A stretch of DNA of 57,647 nt from a virus. The notes under the pieces are model-generated. The model made no database searches. It was given only the letters and a program-made list of their open reading frames with translations, and was not told the origin of the DNA. Numbering within the stretch: position 1 is the first letter of the stretch; each line of letters opens with the position of its first letter. The translations under genes and the position numbers were made by a program. Location of the stretch: positions 1-57,647 of IMG/VR virus record IMGVR_UViG_3300021081_000002, one strand, 5' to 3'. This document shows, one piece after another, positions 30,789 to 38,556 of the stretch.

Positions 30789-31586
30789 GTGGGGACGTTG
30801 ATCGTCGGCAGCACCGCCCAGTATTACTGGTTCCCGGCGGTCAGCCGGGAACCGAAGGATTTCGACATCTTCTCCGACCTTCCCGAGAAGGTTAGGGTCG
30901 CGGTACTGGGGATGTCAACTGAAAATTTTTGGCATCCGAATTTCGAACAGTGGATAACTCCGGCGACTCATAGGCACGCCTCTGTCGACGAACTCTACAC
31001 GATTAAGATCTCCCATTCATACTGGGAGCTGAAGAACGGGTCGTGGGATAAGCACACAGGAGACATCCTCTTCTTGGAGTCGATGGGCGCGGCATATCTT
31101 CCGTGGTTGCACGGCATCCTCTACCCAGTGTGGGAGGACCGCTACGGCAAGAAGCAGATGAATCTGAAACAAGAGGCGGCCAACTTCTTCAAGGACAAGG
31201 TCAAGAGGGTATACGATCACGACTCGATCCACGACAGTGTTGCGTATGGAGATGAAGCGATGTATACTAGAGTCTTGAAGGACGGCGAGACAGTAGACAT
31301 CGATCCGGTGAAGTTGTGGGACCAACTGACGTTCGATGAGCAAGTGATGTTGTTCCGCGAGGAGATCAATGCGACTGCCCTAGAGAGACTGGTTATCCCC
31401 AGTGGCTATCGCTGTAGCCCTGGTCGTGCTTATCGGTGGGCACTACGGCGAACGGTGACCAGTCTTACGAAGGGGAGGTCAGCGACCTTTATCATGACCA
31501 ACCTCTCCTCTTTCATCCATCCAGATGACTACGTCTCTCGGCACAAGTCGAAGTTAGATAAACTGATTTCGTTAAGAGAGGGGTGA
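30789..31586 (+). CDS. Nucleotidyltransferase-fold-like protein
   Basis: A 265-residue protein. LIVGSTAQYYWFPAVSREPK then DFDIFSDLPE resembles the G-S-xn-D-x-D start of nucleotidyltransferases. A His-rich centre (WITPATHRHASVDELY, KISHSYWELKNGSWDKHTGD) follows. I chose GTG 30789 (8 bases after AGGAG) over 30780. Could modify a nucleotide or RNA; substrate unknown. Confidence 0.4.
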   Translation: MGTLIVGSTAQYYWFPAVSREPKDFDIFSDLPEKVRVAVLGMSTENFWHPNFEQWITPATHRHASVDELYTIKISHSYWELKNGSWDKHTGDILFLESMGAAYLPWLHGILYPVWEDRYGKKQMNLKQEAANFFKDKVKRVYDHDSIHDSVAYGDEAMYTRVLKDGETVDIDPVKLWDQLTFDEQVMLFREEINATALERLVIPSGYRCSPGRAYRWALRRTVTSLTKGRSATFIMTNLSSFIHPDDYVSRHKSKLDKLISLREG

Positions 31587-31588
31587 CA

Positions 31589-31978
31589 GTGGCGACGCGA
31601 CATCTAAGTAAGTCGACCGGAGAGTTGGCCGAACTGCTAAAGGGGCACGTCTTCAAGGGGGGTTATGTACCCTACGGTAGTGAGTCCGGCGAGCCGGTGG
31701 AATACCACCAATCCGGCTGGGATGCGTGGGCGGAGACCGAAGGAGAGTGGGAAAGTGTCAACGACCTCGGTTCAGTGAGGGTGGTCGAGAATTTCGGTGG
31801 TGAGGGCCTCGGTGACGACTGCTTCCTCGTGTTTGAAGTCGCTGACGGCACTGGAGCGAGGCACTTCTTCAAGCTCCCCGGGTACTACACCAGCTACCAG
31901 GGTGGGTACTACGACGGTCAACTCTATGAGGTGAAGCCGGTTGAAAGGAAGGTAACTGTCTACGAACCCATCGAATGA
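31589..31978 (+). CDS. Hypothetical protein (129 residues)
   Basis: GTG 31589 with SD GAGGGG at 6 bases (GTG 31583 also in frame). HLSKSTGELAELLKGHVFKG, then Gly/Tyr-rich LPGYYTSYQGGYYDGQLYEV. Looks like a small beta protein; no family recognised. Its end overlaps the likely HNH start. Confidence 0.5.
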   Translation: MATRHLSKSTGELAELLKGHVFKGGYVPYGSESGEPVEYHQSGWDAWAETEGEWESVNDLGSVRVVENFGGEGLGDDCFLVFEVADGTGARHFFKLPGYYTSYQGGYYDGQLYEVKPVERKVTVYEPIE

Positions 31979-32384
31979 CTGTGTGGTCTGCGGCGGCCTT
32001 CTCACAGGACGCCAGAAAAAATTTTGCGGCGCCAACTGTAGCAAACTAGAAGGAAGGAGGAAACATATCTTTGAATGCTTCGCCATCACCCTCGAAGAAT
32101 ACGATCGGATCTTCCAAATACAGGGAGGTGGATGTGGCATCTGCTCCCGGAAACCTCGACCTGGGAAGTCACTGGCAGTTGATCACGACCACCAGACTGG
32201 TCTCGTCCGAGGGTTGTTATGTTTTCTCTGTAACCGACGAGTTCTCGGCGCGCGAACTGCCGATGTCATTATCCGAACAGCAGCGTACGTCACTGATCCA
32301 CCTGCTCGAAGAGCACTGGGGCGAGATGTTGTCGCGCCTGGTCGTCGGAAGCGTACGCGCCAACCTCGGAAGCGGCGTCGATGA
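31956..32384 (+). CDS. Endonuclease VII-like HNH protein, probable CTG start
   Basis: Zinc region CVVCGGLLTGRQKKFCGANC, then GGGCGICSRKPRP, AVDHDHQTGLVRGLLCFLCN and RTAAYVTDPPARRALG, the pattern of recombination endonuclease VII-type HNH enzymes. The first Cys needs an upstream start: CTG 31956 follows AAAGGAAGG and gives 142 residues, whereas GTG 31983 has no SD and loses that Cys. Likely mobile, inserted ahead of the primase genes. Confidence 0.65.
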   Translation: MSTNPSNDCVVCGGLLTGRQKKFCGANCSKLEGRRKHIFECFAITLEEYDRIFQIQGGGCGICSRKPRPGKSLAVDHDHQTGLVRGLLCFLCNRRVLGARTADVIIRTAAYVTDPPARRALGRDVVAPGRRKRTRQPRKRRR

Positions 32385-32707
32385 CTGAGTGGACGGAGCA
32401 TGCGACTCTCTCCCCCTCTGATTGGGGGAAGTGGGTACCTCTTGAACACTTAGAGGTAATGGTTGTTATCTCCGACCCGGTCGGGATGATTCGAGTCAGG
32501 GAAAGGAAGAAGCCATTGACAACAACGAACCCCAAGATATCGGAGCTGTCCTCGCGCATTACGGATACGAAGGTGAGACTCCGGGAGCTTGGCGCAGCAT
32601 TAGGTGCCCTTTCCACGACGACCGCCGAGCTTCGGCAAGAGTTAGTGGAAGTGCAGGAGCTTTTATTTGCCTTGGATGCGGAGTTAAAGGCGACGCAATC
32701 GGAGTGA
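32381..32707 (+). CDS. Hypothetical protein overlapping the primase zinc-finger frame
   Basis: ATG 32381 overlaps the HNH stop. The first 45 residues (MTEWTEHATLSPSDWGKWVP, then LEHLEVMVVIS) look genuine. From about 32515 the region also encodes the CHC2 zinc finger in another frame, and the product here becomes a Leu/Glu/Ala-rich helix. Either a short gene reads on by overlap, or a frameshift joins it to the zinc-finger frame. Confidence 0.35.
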   Translation: MTEWTEHATLSPSDWGKWVPLEHLEVMVVISDPVGMIRVRERKKPLTTTNPKISELSSRITDTKVRLRELGAALGALSTTTAELRQELVEVQELLFALDAELKATQSE

Positions 32708-32883
32708 TCAAGGAGGTTGAGGGTTGTGACTGGAGCGGTGCCTTCACTCTCTACGAGACGATTACTCGCGGAGCGAACACAGGAGTACGCCGGACAGATG
32801 ACGGCAGAAGCGGCGGCGTATCTCCTCGGTCGCGGGATTACGAAAGAGGCAGCGGAATTTTTCCGGATTGGTTTTGTCGCTAG
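32515..32883 (+). CDS. Primase CHC2 zinc-binding domain gene without a standard start
   Basis: A hidden frame of 122 codons. RCPFHDDRRASARVSGSAGA, then FICLGCGVKGDAIGVIKEVE is a clear CHC2 zinc ribbon of DnaG-type primases (Cys, His, Cys, Cys). No ATG, GTG or TTG precedes it in frame. ATT 32515 lies 7 bases after AAAGGA and could start it; otherwise a -1 shift from the frame at 32381. The catalytic part is the next gene, which overlaps by 158 bases, so the primase seems split. Confidence 0.6.
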   Translation: MDNNEPQDIGAVLAHYGYEGETPGAWRSIRCPFHDDRRASARVSGSAGAFICLGCGVKGDAIGVIKEVEGCDWSGAFTLYETITRGANTGVRRTDDGRSGGVSPRSRDYERGSGIFPDWFCR

Positions 32884-33373
32884 TCCCCTACCGGGGGATG
32901 ACATGTACGCTGGAAGATTAGCTATCCCTTACTGCACTCCGAGTGGGGTCGTAGCTATGAAGTTCCGCAGTCTAGGTGGGGAGAAGGACAACCGTTTCAT
33001 AACCTTCACGGGTACGACGATGAAGAGGTTGTATAACCCCGGCGTTCTCGTCAAACCACATCTCACTATCTATCTCTGCGAGGGTGAGATTGACACGATC
33101 ACGGCCTGGATGTGTGGGCTACCGGCACTGGGGATCCCGGGGGTTAAGCAATGGAGGAGGACATTCTCACGTGCTCTCCGTAACCGAAGAGTCGTCGTCT
33201 TAGCGGACGGGGACGACAACGGTGAAGGTGAGAGATTCGCCGACACTATCAGCGGGGACGTCGACGACTGCGGAGTCATCTTACTGACGGATGAGGATGT
33301 CAACTCCTACTTCATGAAGCATGGCAAAGACGGACTACGGGAAAGGGTTGGGTTGAGTGGCAGAGGAAGCTAA
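32726..33373 (+). CDS. DNA primase, Toprim catalytic part
   Basis: A 215-residue protein. AAYLLGRGITKEAAEFFRIG is the N-terminal subdomain motif of DnaG. IYLCEGEIDTITAWMCGLPA supplies the Toprim Glu and VVVLADGDDNGEGERFADTI the DxD, which bind metal for primer synthesis. GTG 32726 follows AAGGAGG at 9 bases. The zinc-binding part is in the previous overlapping gene. Confidence 0.85.
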   Translation: MTGAVPSLSTRRLLAERTQEYAGQMTAEAAAYLLGRGITKEAAEFFRIGFVASPLPGDDMYAGRLAIPYCTPSGVVAMKFRSLGGEKDNRFITFTGTTMKRLYNPGVLVKPHLTIYLCEGEIDTITAWMCGLPALGIPGVKQWRRTFSRALRNRRVVVLADGDDNGEGERFADTISGDVDDCGVILLTDEDVNSYFMKHGKDGLRERVGLSGRGS

Positions 33374-33719
33374 GGACAAAGACGAGAAGCCGCCACCAAA
33401 GGACAACCCGAAGGAAGGGGACTTTAAAACTGTTCAGGACATCATCAACTACCAAGGCGAGATGACTGACGAGATGTTCCAGTTCCAGACGGTGGTCACT
33501 CAGGCATGCCTTAAAACTGCTGATGACTGGTCTGCAGTGGCAGAGGCTTTCGAACTGCAACGACGACGGGCGATGGCTATGATCGAGAGTTGTGCCTGGA
33601 TAGCGCGGAAGTCTGCGGACAACATCGGGGATCTAATCACCGCGAAGTTCTCCCTTGACGACGACGCGGTCTACGAGAACGACGATGACGACGACGAGGA
33701 TGACGATGACGGTAAATGA
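33357..33719 (+). CDS. Hypothetical acidic-tail protein (120 residues)
   Basis: GTG 33357 behind AAAGGG, overlapping the primase end. KDNPKEGDFKTVQDIINYQG and AEAFELQRRRAMAMIESCAW, with a run of Asp/Glu at the end (NDDDDDEDDDDGK). Acidic tails often bind basic partners or mimic DNA; the role is unknown. Confidence 0.45.
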   Translation: MAEEAKDKDEKPPPKDNPKEGDFKTVQDIINYQGEMTDEMFQFQTVVTQACLKTADDWSAVAEAFELQRRRAMAMIESCAWIARKSADNIGDLITAKFSLDDDAVYENDDDDDEDDDDGK

Positions 33720-33996
33720 ATTTGCGTGGGCTATGGGGTGGTACGAAGAAGCCAAGGAGATTAACGCTGAGGTCTTAACTGAGCTAGATAAGGCAGTGGT
33801 GAAGCACGGCATCTTCCAGACTCCGATGTGCCCGGCGATGGACCAGCGGGACCGGTTCGTCATCCTCTCTGAGGAAGTGGGGGAGGTCGCTCGGGCGATG
33901 ACGTACGACGAAGGCGACAAGAACAAACTAATCGAGGAGCTGATTCAAGTGGCAGCGATGGCGACTGCGGCGGTAGTTGGGTTGCGTAATGAGTGA
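33709..33996 (+). CDS. MazG-like nucleotide pyrophosphohydrolase
   Basis: A 95-residue protein. RFVILSEEVGEVARAMTYDE, then KNKLIEELIQVAAMATAAVV matches the MazG helix pair, with the EExxE motif present; the second ExxD motif reads EELIQ, so its metal site may be altered. MazG-type enzymes hydrolyse dNTPs or ppGpp-like alarmones. ATG 33709 chosen for GAGG at 6 bases. Confidence 0.65.
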   Translation, partial: TVNEFAWAMGWYEEAKEINAEVLTELDKAVVKHGIFQTPMCPAMDQRDRFVILSEEVGEVARAMTYDEGDKNKLIEELIQVAAMATAAVVGLRNE

Positions 33997-34207
33997 CCTC
34001 CCGAACCCGAAGAAGTTGGCGAAGAGTGTCATCCTTGGTGCTATCGAAGACGTCGAGCACCTAACCGTGACCGAGATGACCTACGACGCTATCGAGGACC
34101 CGATGTCTTTCTCAGAGAAGGAGATCGATGACCTCATTGACCAAGTCCAAGAGCTGGTGGACAACGCCACGGTGAAGGTAAAGGTGAGGTTCGCCAGTGA
34201 AGACTGA
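33989..34207 (+). CDS. Hypothetical helical acidic protein (72 residues)
   Basis: ATG 33989 overlaps the MazG-like gene. SDLPNPKKLAKSVILGAIED, then EKEIDDLIDQVQELVDNATV; mostly helical. Overlaps the next gene by 11 bases. No family recognised. Confidence 0.45.
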   Translation: MSDLPNPKKLAKSVILGAIEDVEHLTVTEMTYDAIEDPMSFSEKEIDDLIDQVQELVDNATVKVKVRFASED

Positions 34208-34721
34208 GCCGGAGAAGAAGGAGCCGATGGCGGGGCTGCCCGAGTTCATGAAGGAGGAGCCGGGGCTGAAGAAGGAGGACCCTGGATTGATGAAGGACAA
34301 GGCCATCACTGAATCGTATGTCGGGAAGAATTTTCTCGATCCTACGGTGAATCATCAGGAAGAAGACTGGGAGGAAGAGGACGACGACGAAGAGTGGTTC
34401 GACGGTGACGACCTCTCTGAGATCTTCCGTGCACCGGCACGGCAGGAGCTTCTAGAGGACGCTATCCTCGCGACCACTCAGCAACGCAACAACTCCTACG
34501 GTCCTCCGACTCAAGACTTCCGCCGTATCGCTGGGATGCTGAACGCGATGGGGTTTCGCTTCTTTGGGGACTTCGGCGCTGACGACATCCAACCTCATCA
34601 CGTCGCGATGATCATGATGGCACTGAAGCTAAGCCGTCTGACTTGGGACCCGCAGAACAGAGATTCGTGGCTCGATATTGGTGGCTACTCTGCTTGTGGG
34701 TATGAATGTACCGTTTCGTAA
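34197..34721 (+). CDS. DUF6378-like protein
   Basis: A 174-residue protein. The C-terminal half, LEDAILATTQQRNNSYGPPT, HHVAMIMMALKLSRLTWDPQ and SWLDIGGYSACGYE, is the DUF6378 pattern found in many phages. The acidic Lys/Glu/Pro N-terminus is extra. GTG 34197 follows AAGGTGAGG. The HNH gene overlaps its last bases, which may have replaced a few native residues (ending ECTVS). Confidence 0.7.
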   Translation: MKTEPEKKEPMAGLPEFMKEEPGLKKEDPGLMKDKAITESYVGKNFLDPTVNHQEEDWEEEDDDEEWFDGDDLSEIFRAPARQELLEDAILATTQQRNNSYGPPTQDFRRIAGMLNAMGFRFFGDFGADDIQPHHVAMIMMALKLSRLTWDPQNRDSWLDIGGYSACGYECTVS

Positions 34722-35053
34722 GTGATGATCGGTGGGTGCCTGAACCTAACACGGGGTGTTGGTTATGGCTACTGAGCCTTAATAGCTCAGGCTACGGTCA
34801 ACATCGACTTTACTATGAACATTACCGAGGAAAGATTCCTAAGGGAATGACAATAGATCATTTGTGCGGGACCCCGGCTTGTGTTAATCCAGATCATATG
34901 GAGGTGGTTACCTATTCAGAGAATAACCGTCGTAAGGCCGGGCCATACCAGCATGGTACTCGGAGAATGTATGATGGACAGCGCTGTAGGTGTGATAAGT
35001 GTCGAGCATTCAACACCGCTAGACATCGTGCCTATATTGAGAGGCGCCTATGA
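34706..35053 (+). CDS. HNH homing endonuclease
   Basis: A 115-residue protein. GCWLWLLSLNSSGYGQHRLY is the DNA-binding start, and MTIDHLCGTPACVNPDHMEV the HNH core (DH, N, DH) with a Cys pair. A second Cys set CRCDKC follows. It is wedged between the DUF6378-like gene and the exonuclease gene with overlaps at both ends, as mobile intergenic endonucleases are. Confidence 0.75.
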   Translation: MYRFVSDDRWVPEPNTGCWLWLLSLNSSGYGQHRLYYEHYRGKIPKGMTIDHLCGTPACVNPDHMEVVTYSENNRRKAGPYQHGTRRMYDGQRCRCDKCRAFNTARHRAYIERRL

Positions 35054-35772
35054 GGGTCCTGTTCTTGGACATTGAAACCTCCCCCAATCTTGCGCACGTC
35101 TGGGGCCTATTCAATCAGAACGTCTCGCTCAACCAACTACGGGAGTCAAGCTACACCCTATGCTTCGCAGCGAAGTGGCGGGGTGAAAAGAAGGTGATGT
35201 TCTACCGGAGCGACGACATGATCGAGCAAGCGTGGCGGCTGTTGGATGAAGCTGATGTCGTCACCCACTACTACGGCAAACACTTCGACATCCCGACGCT
35301 GAATAAGGAGTTCGTAGTCCGAGGGTACCGCCCGCCAAGCCCGTATAAGCAAGTAGATCTGTGCGCCGTAGTGAAGAAATGCTTCCGCTTCCCGAGTAAC
35401 AAACTCGCGTACGTCAGCGAGGCGTTGGGGTTGGACGGGAAGGTTAAGCATGAGGGCCACGAACTGTGGGTGAAGGTGATGGCAGGGGATGCGAAGGCTT
35501 GGAAGGAGATGGAGACATACAACAAGAGGGACGTTACCCTACTCGAAGAATTAGAGGCCGTGCTGCTCCCGTGGATCTCGAACTATCCGAGCTCGCGACT
35601 CTACGACGGCACTATTACAACCTGTCCGACGTGCATGATCGGCTCGCTCCAACGGCGCGGCTTCGCCTATACAGCGACGGGGAAGTATCAGCGATACGTC
35701 TGTTTGGATTGCGGTTCGTGGACTAGAGACACTAAGAGAATCGAGGGTGTGGATTTGGTGGGTGTGGTATGA
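35050..35772 (+). CDS. DnaQ-like 3'-5' exonuclease (DEDDy)
   Basis: A 240-residue protein. FLDIETSPNLAHVW (Exo I, DxE), HYYGKHFDIPTLNKE (Exo II, Asp) and TYNKRDVTLLEELE (Exo III, Y-x3-D) are all present, in order. A C-terminal CPTC/CLDC zinc ribbon follows. It could proofread for the phage DnaE, whose own PHP domain may also edit. ATG overlaps the HNH stop. Confidence 0.8.
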   Translation: MRVLFLDIETSPNLAHVWGLFNQNVSLNQLRESSYTLCFAAKWRGEKKVMFYRSDDMIEQAWRLLDEADVVTHYYGKHFDIPTLNKEFVVRGYRPPSPYKQVDLCAVVKKCFRFPSNKLAYVSEALGLDGKVKHEGHELWVKVMAGDAKAWKEMETYNKRDVTLLEELEAVLLPWISNYPSSRLYDGTITTCPTCMIGSLQRRGFAYTATGKYQRYVCLDCGSWTRDTKRIEGVDLVGVV

Positions 35773-36404
35773 GCGAAGATTTCTACAGTGTGTGGGAGGG
35801 TGATGTCTCCAGGATAGCTACGTTCGTCGCTAAAGACTTCCCGGACGTCGACGCCGAGGACATCTCCCAAGAGATGATGTTGTGGTTGTGGGAGAAGGGG
35901 AGGGTGAAGTTCAACAACCCCGACGCCGCTGGTGCGAGCACTGCGTTGTTCTGGTTGGCGAAGAAGATCGCGGGGGACTACCGACGGCAGCACCTCACTA
36001 TCTCCAGTCAGTACTCGTACAAAACCAGTGATGTGAAACAAATACTGGAGTCGATCTTCTCAGTCGAAGACTGGGCGACTGCGTTTATCCCGGAGGACTG
36101 TCGGGCCGAGGAGTTCGATGAGCACATGGCGATCTACAGCGATGTCGCCTGGGCATACGAAAACCTCCCAGCCCAGTACCAGAACGCCATCTACGGACGG
36201 TACTACCACGGGATCGAGTATGAGTCTGATAGTAACGGTCGACGGACCCTTAACCGAGCAATTGAGAAGCTGGCGGACGTCCTCAACACCTACTCCCGAG
36301 GTGATAGACGCCGAGTGGCAATCAGTAACGCCAACGCCAGATACATTATCGCCAACGCCAATGACGTCAACCTCTCAGACAGAACCGTCAACAACGGTCC
36401 GTGA
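35769..36404 (+). CDS. Sigma-factor-like protein
   Basis: A 211-residue protein. FPDVDAEDISQEMMLWLWEK matches sigma region 2, STALFWLAKKIAGDYRR continues it, and VAWAYENLPAQYQNAIYGRY resembles the start of region 4. A clear region-4 recognition helix is less evident, so it may be a diverged sigma or another regulator. It would redirect host RNA polymerase to phage promoters. ATGA overlap with the exonuclease gene. Confidence 0.55.
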   Translation: MSEDFYSVWEGDVSRIATFVAKDFPDVDAEDISQEMMLWLWEKGRVKFNNPDAAGASTALFWLAKKIAGDYRRQHLTISSQYSYKTSDVKQILESIFSVEDWATAFIPEDCRAEEFDEHMAIYSDVAWAYENLPAQYQNAIYGRYYHGIEYESDSNGRRTLNRAIEKLADVLNTYSRGDRRRVAISNANARYIIANANDVNLSDRTVNNGP

Positions 36405-36417
36405 GGCGTATCTCCTA

Positions 36418-36579
36418 GTGAGGGAGGCTCTTACTGAGCCGTATCGGGGGAGGGTGGGGACGTACGGTCCGGACGCTGCTAGACTGTTGGTGGAGCTGTA
36501 CGACGCAGTAGGGAGAGAGTATGAAGGTGTGGCTGATCGGGTACACGAAGATAGACTTCTTCGACCAGCCGGGGCTTGA
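36418..36579 (+). CDS. Hypothetical small protein (53 residues)
   Basis: GTG 36418, 9 bases after GAGGCG; fills the gap before thyX and overlaps its first 59 bases. (M)REALTEPYRGRVGTYGPDAA, then RLLVELYDAVGREYEGVADR. Probably a helical small protein; the overlap leaves some doubt. Confidence 0.35.
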   Translation: MREALTEPYRGRVGTYGPDAARLLVELYDAVGREYEGVADRVHEDRLLRPAGA

Positions 36580-37210
36580 GGAGGAGGTGGCCCCGTGGTA
36601 TCCGGGCTACGACGACGACGCCGACACTCTAGCTGAGTTCGCCGGCCGTGCCTGCTACCAGTCGTGGGACCGTCCGAACCCTGCTACGGCTAACAACAAG
36701 GATTACCTCAAACACATCCTCGAAGTGAACCACCAATCCGTCCTAGAGCATAACTCCTACACATTCTATTGTGTGGGAGTTAGCCGTACCTTGACCCACG
36801 AACTGATCCGGCACCGCCACCTCTCCTTCTCGGAGCTGTCTCAGAGATACGTCGATCTTGCAGGGTATGACACCATCTGCCCCCCTGATATCGTCGGTAA
36901 GGACACCCCCGGGTTGACTAGAACCTGTTCGTGGGCGGTGGTTTCTGCCCACAACGCTTATGATATGGTCATGGCCACCCTCCTCGGTGAGGGGAAGAAG
37001 CGGAAGGAAGCGCGGCAGGCAGCGCGGGCCTTCCTGCCGGCGGGGATGGAGACTAAGATCGTCGTCTCGGGGAATGCTCGGGCGTGGCGGCACGTTATCG
37101 AGATGCGGGAGTCGCCTCAAGCTGACGCCGAGATCCAGGAGTTCGCACGAGAGATACACCGGAAGCTACTAAACCACTCACCGAATCTGTTCCAACAACT
37201 AGGAGAATGA
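36521..37210 (+). CDS. thyX: FAD-dependent thymidylate synthase
   Basis: A 229-residue enzyme making dTMP from dUMP with methylene-THF, NADPH and FAD. The ThyX motif RHRHLSFSELSQRY (RHRxxSxxxxSxR) is intact, and LEVNHQSVLEHNSYTFYCVG and PAGMETKIVVSGNARAWRHV are the conserved flavin and substrate blocks. SD GGGAGAG. With the deaminase at 23355 it can raise dTTP supply during phage replication. Confidence 0.9.
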   Translation: MKVWLIGYTKIDFFDQPGLEEEVAPWYPGYDDDADTLAEFAGRACYQSWDRPNPATANNKDYLKHILEVNHQSVLEHNSYTFYCVGVSRTLTHELIRHRHLSFSELSQRYVDLAGYDTICPPDIVGKDTPGLTRTCSWAVVSAHNAYDMVMATLLGEGKKRKEARQAARAFLPAGMETKIVVSGNARAWRHVIEMRESPQADAEIQEFAREIHRKLLNHSPNLFQQLGE

Positions 37211-37212
37211 CA

Positions 37213-37539
37213 GTGACTCAGACTGGAACACCGCTCTTCCACAAAGCGAAGATGATCGAGCACCTGTCGGAAGTCGTCTCAGTTATTCAGGAGAGAGGGT
37301 GGTGCCGGGGGATGCTGACGAACCACGATACTGGAGCTGTCTGTATCGTCGGAGCGCATAACGTCGCGGTTGACGCCCGCGACGAAGATGATGTGTGGTC
37401 TCAACTCGAATTCGCTCGGGCGCTCGGGTTTGATTCAATCGAGCAGGTGGTTATGTGGAATGATTTTAAGGCAGAAGATCAGGACGACGTCATGGAGTTC
37501 ATACTTCAGCGAATCGAGAGGATTGTACAGACAGCATAG
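37213..37539 (+). CDS. DUF6197-like protein, copy 2
   Basis: A 108-residue paralogue of the protein at 30394: LSEVVSVIQERGWCRGMLTN, GAVCIVGAHNVAV and QVVMWNDFKAEDQDDVMEFI. GTG 37213 sits 8 bases after AGGAG; ATG 37207 overlaps the thyX stop. Last gene of the rightward block, followed by a strong terminator. Confidence 0.6.
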   Translation: MTQTGTPLFHKAKMIEHLSEVVSVIQERGWCRGMLTNHDTGAVCIVGAHNVAVDARDEDDVWSQLEFARALGFDSIEQVVMWNDFKAEDQDDVMEFILQRIERIVQTA

Positions 37540-37552
37540 AGACGAAAAAAGA

Positions 37553-37578
37553 GGGGGTCAGCCATCGGGCTGACCCCC
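37553..37578. terminator. Strong bidirectional terminator
   Basis: GGGGGTCAGCC pairs perfectly with GGCTGACCCCC (11 bp, 4-base loop). TTCTTTG follows on the plus strand and CTCTTTTTTC on the minus strand. It separates the ends of the rightward early block and the leftward late operon. Confidence 0.85.
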
Positions 37579-37593
37579 TTCTTTGTGTCTGTT

Positions 37594-37767
37594 CTACTGT
37601 ACGTTTGGACTCCGGCGAGTGTTCGGGATGGCGTACACACCCAGTACAGTCAGCACTGTCAGCGCGATCTCGATCCCGTCGTTGACCGAGAAGACGTTGT
37701 CGCTGAGGTAGTACGCAGCGGCGCCGAGGGCCGCGACGATAGCCTTCCCATAGGGACCTAGATTCAT
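37594..37767 (-). CDS. Holin
   Basis: A 57-residue protein from ATG 37767, which follows AAGGAG at 7 bases. YGKAIVAALGAAAYYLSD and GIEIALTVLTVLGVYAIPNT form two membrane spans, and the basic end NTRRSPNVQ is typical of small actinophage holins that permeabilise the membrane. The same frame is open upstream to TTG 37872, giving a 92-residue form with a hydrophilic N-terminus. Last gene of the late operon. Confidence 0.7.
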   Translation of the reverse strand: MNLGPYGKAIVAALGAAAYYLSDNVFSVNDGIEIALTVLTVLGVYAIPNTRRSPNVQ

Positions 37768-37872
37768 CGATTTACTCCTTCGTGGTGGGGGTGATGGCTT
37801 GGGGCCTGGCAGGGTGATCTCACACTTCTCCTCGTACTCGTACTCTTCGCCTTCGTAGGTCAGTCTAGCCAA
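37768..37872 (-). CDS. In-frame N-terminal extension or separate leader of the holin
   Basis: TTG 37872 behind GGAAAG opens 35 codons in frame with the holin, with no stop between: ARLTYEGEEYEYEEKCEITL, then a Pro/Arg-rich linker. Either a 92-residue long form of the holin (two-start arrangement) or an ancestral small gene fused by loss of its stop. Confidence 0.4.
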
Positions 37873-38548
37873 CTTTCCACAACTCCATGAACGACCCCGC
37901 TAAACAGATAGAGTCCGAACCGGCGGCGGCATACTTCGCGAAGTAGAACCCGATGACTCCGGTGTTGGCGCCAACTTGTCCGAAGAGATGAAGTAAAGCG
38001 TAGGACGGTGCGGCTGTTACCGCTGGAGCTCCAGCGACGATGGAGTTGGTTTCGCTGTTGTACTCCATGTTCGTGATAAGATCTCTTGCTGTCGTGGCAC
38101 CAGCCTCCAGCGCGATCGAACCGACGGAGACGGAACACGACGGCGGACCGATACAGTTAATTTTGAAGTCGTTGGAGTGCTGGCAGAAGTAGAGGAGATT
38201 GATTCGGCCAACGTACTTCGAGTTCGTCTCGACGGACAGTAGCATCGCTGAGTCTGCCACTAGAGTAGTACCCGTAGCGTTCTGGTTCGAGGGCTTGTAC
38301 GCGACACGGGGGACGGCAGAAACCCACGTCGTGCCGTTGTATCGATACGTCTCCTTCGTACCTGAGACGTAGCACATCATTCCCTCGGTCGGGGCAGAGA
38401 TCCTGGTATCCCGGACGGCAACAGTCGTAAACCGGGGGAGGATGAATTGGTCGATGGCATTAGCGAATGGCTGGATGGCGGTCTCGATATTGGGAGAGTC
38501 CGCCAACTGCGGGATCTGGAACTGATTGATCGGGGTAACTGTTGACAC
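37865..38548 (-). CDS. Minor tail/fibre-like protein
   Basis: A 227-residue protein. I chose GTG 38548 (AAGGAG at 6 bases). ISAPTEGMMCYVSGTKETYR, then YNGTTWVSAVPRVAY is a pattern common in tail fibre and C1q-like ends. The C-terminal half is beta-rich. Lies after the tail genes and before the holin, where tail-tip proteins are common. Confidence 0.5.
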   Translation of the reverse strand: MSTVTPINQFQIPQLADSPNIETAIQPFANAIDQFILPRFTTVAVRDTRISAPTEGMMCYVSGTKETYRYNGTTWVSAVPRVAYKPSNQNATGTTLVADSAMLLSVETNSKYVGRINLLYFCQHSNDFKINCIGPPSCSVSVGSIALEAGATTARDLITNMEYNSETNSIVAGAPAVTAAPSYALLHLFGQVGANTGVIGFYFAKYAAAGSDSICLAGSFMELWKVG

Positions 38549-38556
38549 GATTCTCC

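Noticed and set aside
32071-32388. 105-residue frame overlapping the HNH gene
   Set aside because: Runs in another frame through the HNH core. Only its last 41 codons (from ATG 32263) look protein-like and these lack an SD, so it was not annotated.
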